A stretch of DNA of 5,440 nucleotides from Anaerolineales bacterium (GTDB taxonomy: Bacteria > Chloroflexota > Anaerolineae > Anaerolineales > VGOW01): positions 9,304-14,743 of the forward strand of contig CAKKQG010000480.1 in the NCBI GenBank assembly GCA_919901875.1, in the 5' to 3' direction. The notes beneath the pieces are model-generated. The model did no database searches, was not told the origin of the DNA, and saw nothing but the letters and a program-made list of their open reading frames with translations. Shown here piece by piece: positions 5,010 to 5,440 of the stretch; the first letter of the stretch is position 1, and each line of letters opens with the position of its first letter. A program made the translations under genes and the position numbers.

Positions 5010-5440
5010 ATGCCAAAGATACTGATCACAGGCGGCTCCGGTTATTTGGGCGCGCGGCTGACGCAGCTTGCGGATGCCGCCGATTACGACACCCACCCCA
5101 CCTTTTTTTCTACACCCATCACACATCGCCACGCTATTCAACTTGATCTGCGTGACAAGAGTAAAGTTGATGAAACGATCCGCGATGTAAAACCTGATGT
5201 GATCATCCATCAAGCAGTGTCGAATCGAAGCGACGACCAAGTTACCGCCATCGTGCCTGCCGCCCGCCACATCGTGGATGCCGCCATTGATCACCACATC
5301 CGCTTGATTCACGTTTCAAGCGATTTGGTCTTTGACGGCGAACACCCACCCTACACCGAAGAGTCGCCCGCCGCGCCCGTGAACACCTACGGCGCGGCGA
5401 AAGCTTACGCCGATGGATTCATCATCAGCGCCATGCCCGA
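5010..5440 (+). CDS. RmlD-like NAD(P)-dependent sugar-nucleotide reductase (3'-truncated)
   Basis: An extended short-chain dehydrogenase/reductase of the RmlD/substrate-binding group, which reduces dTDP-4-keto-rhamnose or a similar activated sugar in the cytoplasm. The first 143 residues are visible, roughly half of a ~290-residue family member. GGSGYLG (8-14) is the nucleotide-binding loop, directly after the first strand (MPKILIT). LDLRD (45-49) and KPDVIIHQAV (61-70) are typical. VSSDLVFDG (102-110) aligns with the RmlD STDYVFDG motif, with S104 in the catalytic Ser/Thr place. PYTEES (114-119) and Y127-GAA-K131 complete the catalytic set. ATG 5010 gives the canonical N-terminus but has no clear ribosome binding site. 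RmlA, RmlB and RmlC are not in the window, so the exact substrate is open; a MAT2B-like or other sugar-nucleotide role is possible. Antisense open frames are shadows. Confidence 0.88.
   Translation, partial: MPKILITGGSGYLGARLTQLADAADYDTHPTFFSTPITHRHAIQLDLRDKSKVDETIRDVKPDVIIHQAVSNRSDDQVTAIVPAARHIVDAAIDHHIRLIHVSSDLVFDGEHPPYTEESPAAPVNTYGAAKAYADGFIISAMP

Noticed and set aside
5103..5109. T7 homopolymer in the RmlD-like gene as a frameshift or phase-variation site
   Set aside because: The frame and family motifs continue normally on both sides, and seven Ts alone are weak evidence.
4977..5312. Minus-strand open frame opposite the RmlD-like gene
   Set aside because: The plus strand carries the GGSGYLG, SSD and YxxxK motifs, so this is a shadow.

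Overview
The window reads as an ordinary bacterial chromosomal segment, most likely from the Chloroflexota (Anaerolineae-like). That placement is inference. It rests on the pilin N-terminus (GQGLVEYALI, a type I associate with this phylum), the mix of gene families, moderate GC and repeat-rich short intergenic spaces. No marker here fixes the lineage. No tRNA, rRNA, CRISPR array, transposase or phage gene was seen.

Layout: (1) 2-553 (+), the 3' part of a response regulator with an RNA-binding ANTAR output domain, missing only a few N-terminal residues. A 33-nt nested palindrome (552-584) covers its stop codon. (2) 594-1052 (+), a 152-residue protein of unknown function. (3) 1098-2078 (-), homoserine dehydrogenase (hom), convergent with the previous gene across a hairpin-rich 45-bp gap. 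(4) 2079-2259, a divergent control region with two back-to-back promoter candidates whose -35 boxes overlap, plus a hairpin just upstream of the hom ribosome binding site. (5) 2260-2397 (+), a 45-residue Flp-type pilin with a strong ribosome binding site and its own intrinsic terminator (2411-2436). (6) 2425-4056 (+), a multi-pass membrane glycosyltransferase of the GT39/ArnT-like class, with an uncertain start. (7) 4057-4235, a leader with a promoter candidate, a perfect 19-bp inverted repeat and a second hairpin. (8) 4236-4925 (+), ribonuclease III (rnc), complete with all catalytic residues. (9) 4927-4998, a period-8 degenerate array that inverts halfway. (10) 5010-5440 (+), the 5' part of an RmlD-like NAD(P)-dependent sugar-nucleotide reductase, cut by the window edge.

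The genes do not form one pathway. The glycosyltransferase and the RmlD-like reductase could both serve surface glycan synthesis, but rnc lies between them. hom feeds threonine/methionine synthesis. The regulator and rnc both act on RNA, with no visible direct link.

The coding content is familiar, and I see no convincing new multi-gene system. The parts most worth a second look are non-coding: two long nested palindromes of similar design, the inverted octamer array, the hairpin in the hom leader, and a structured rnc leader that could be a target of RNase III itself.
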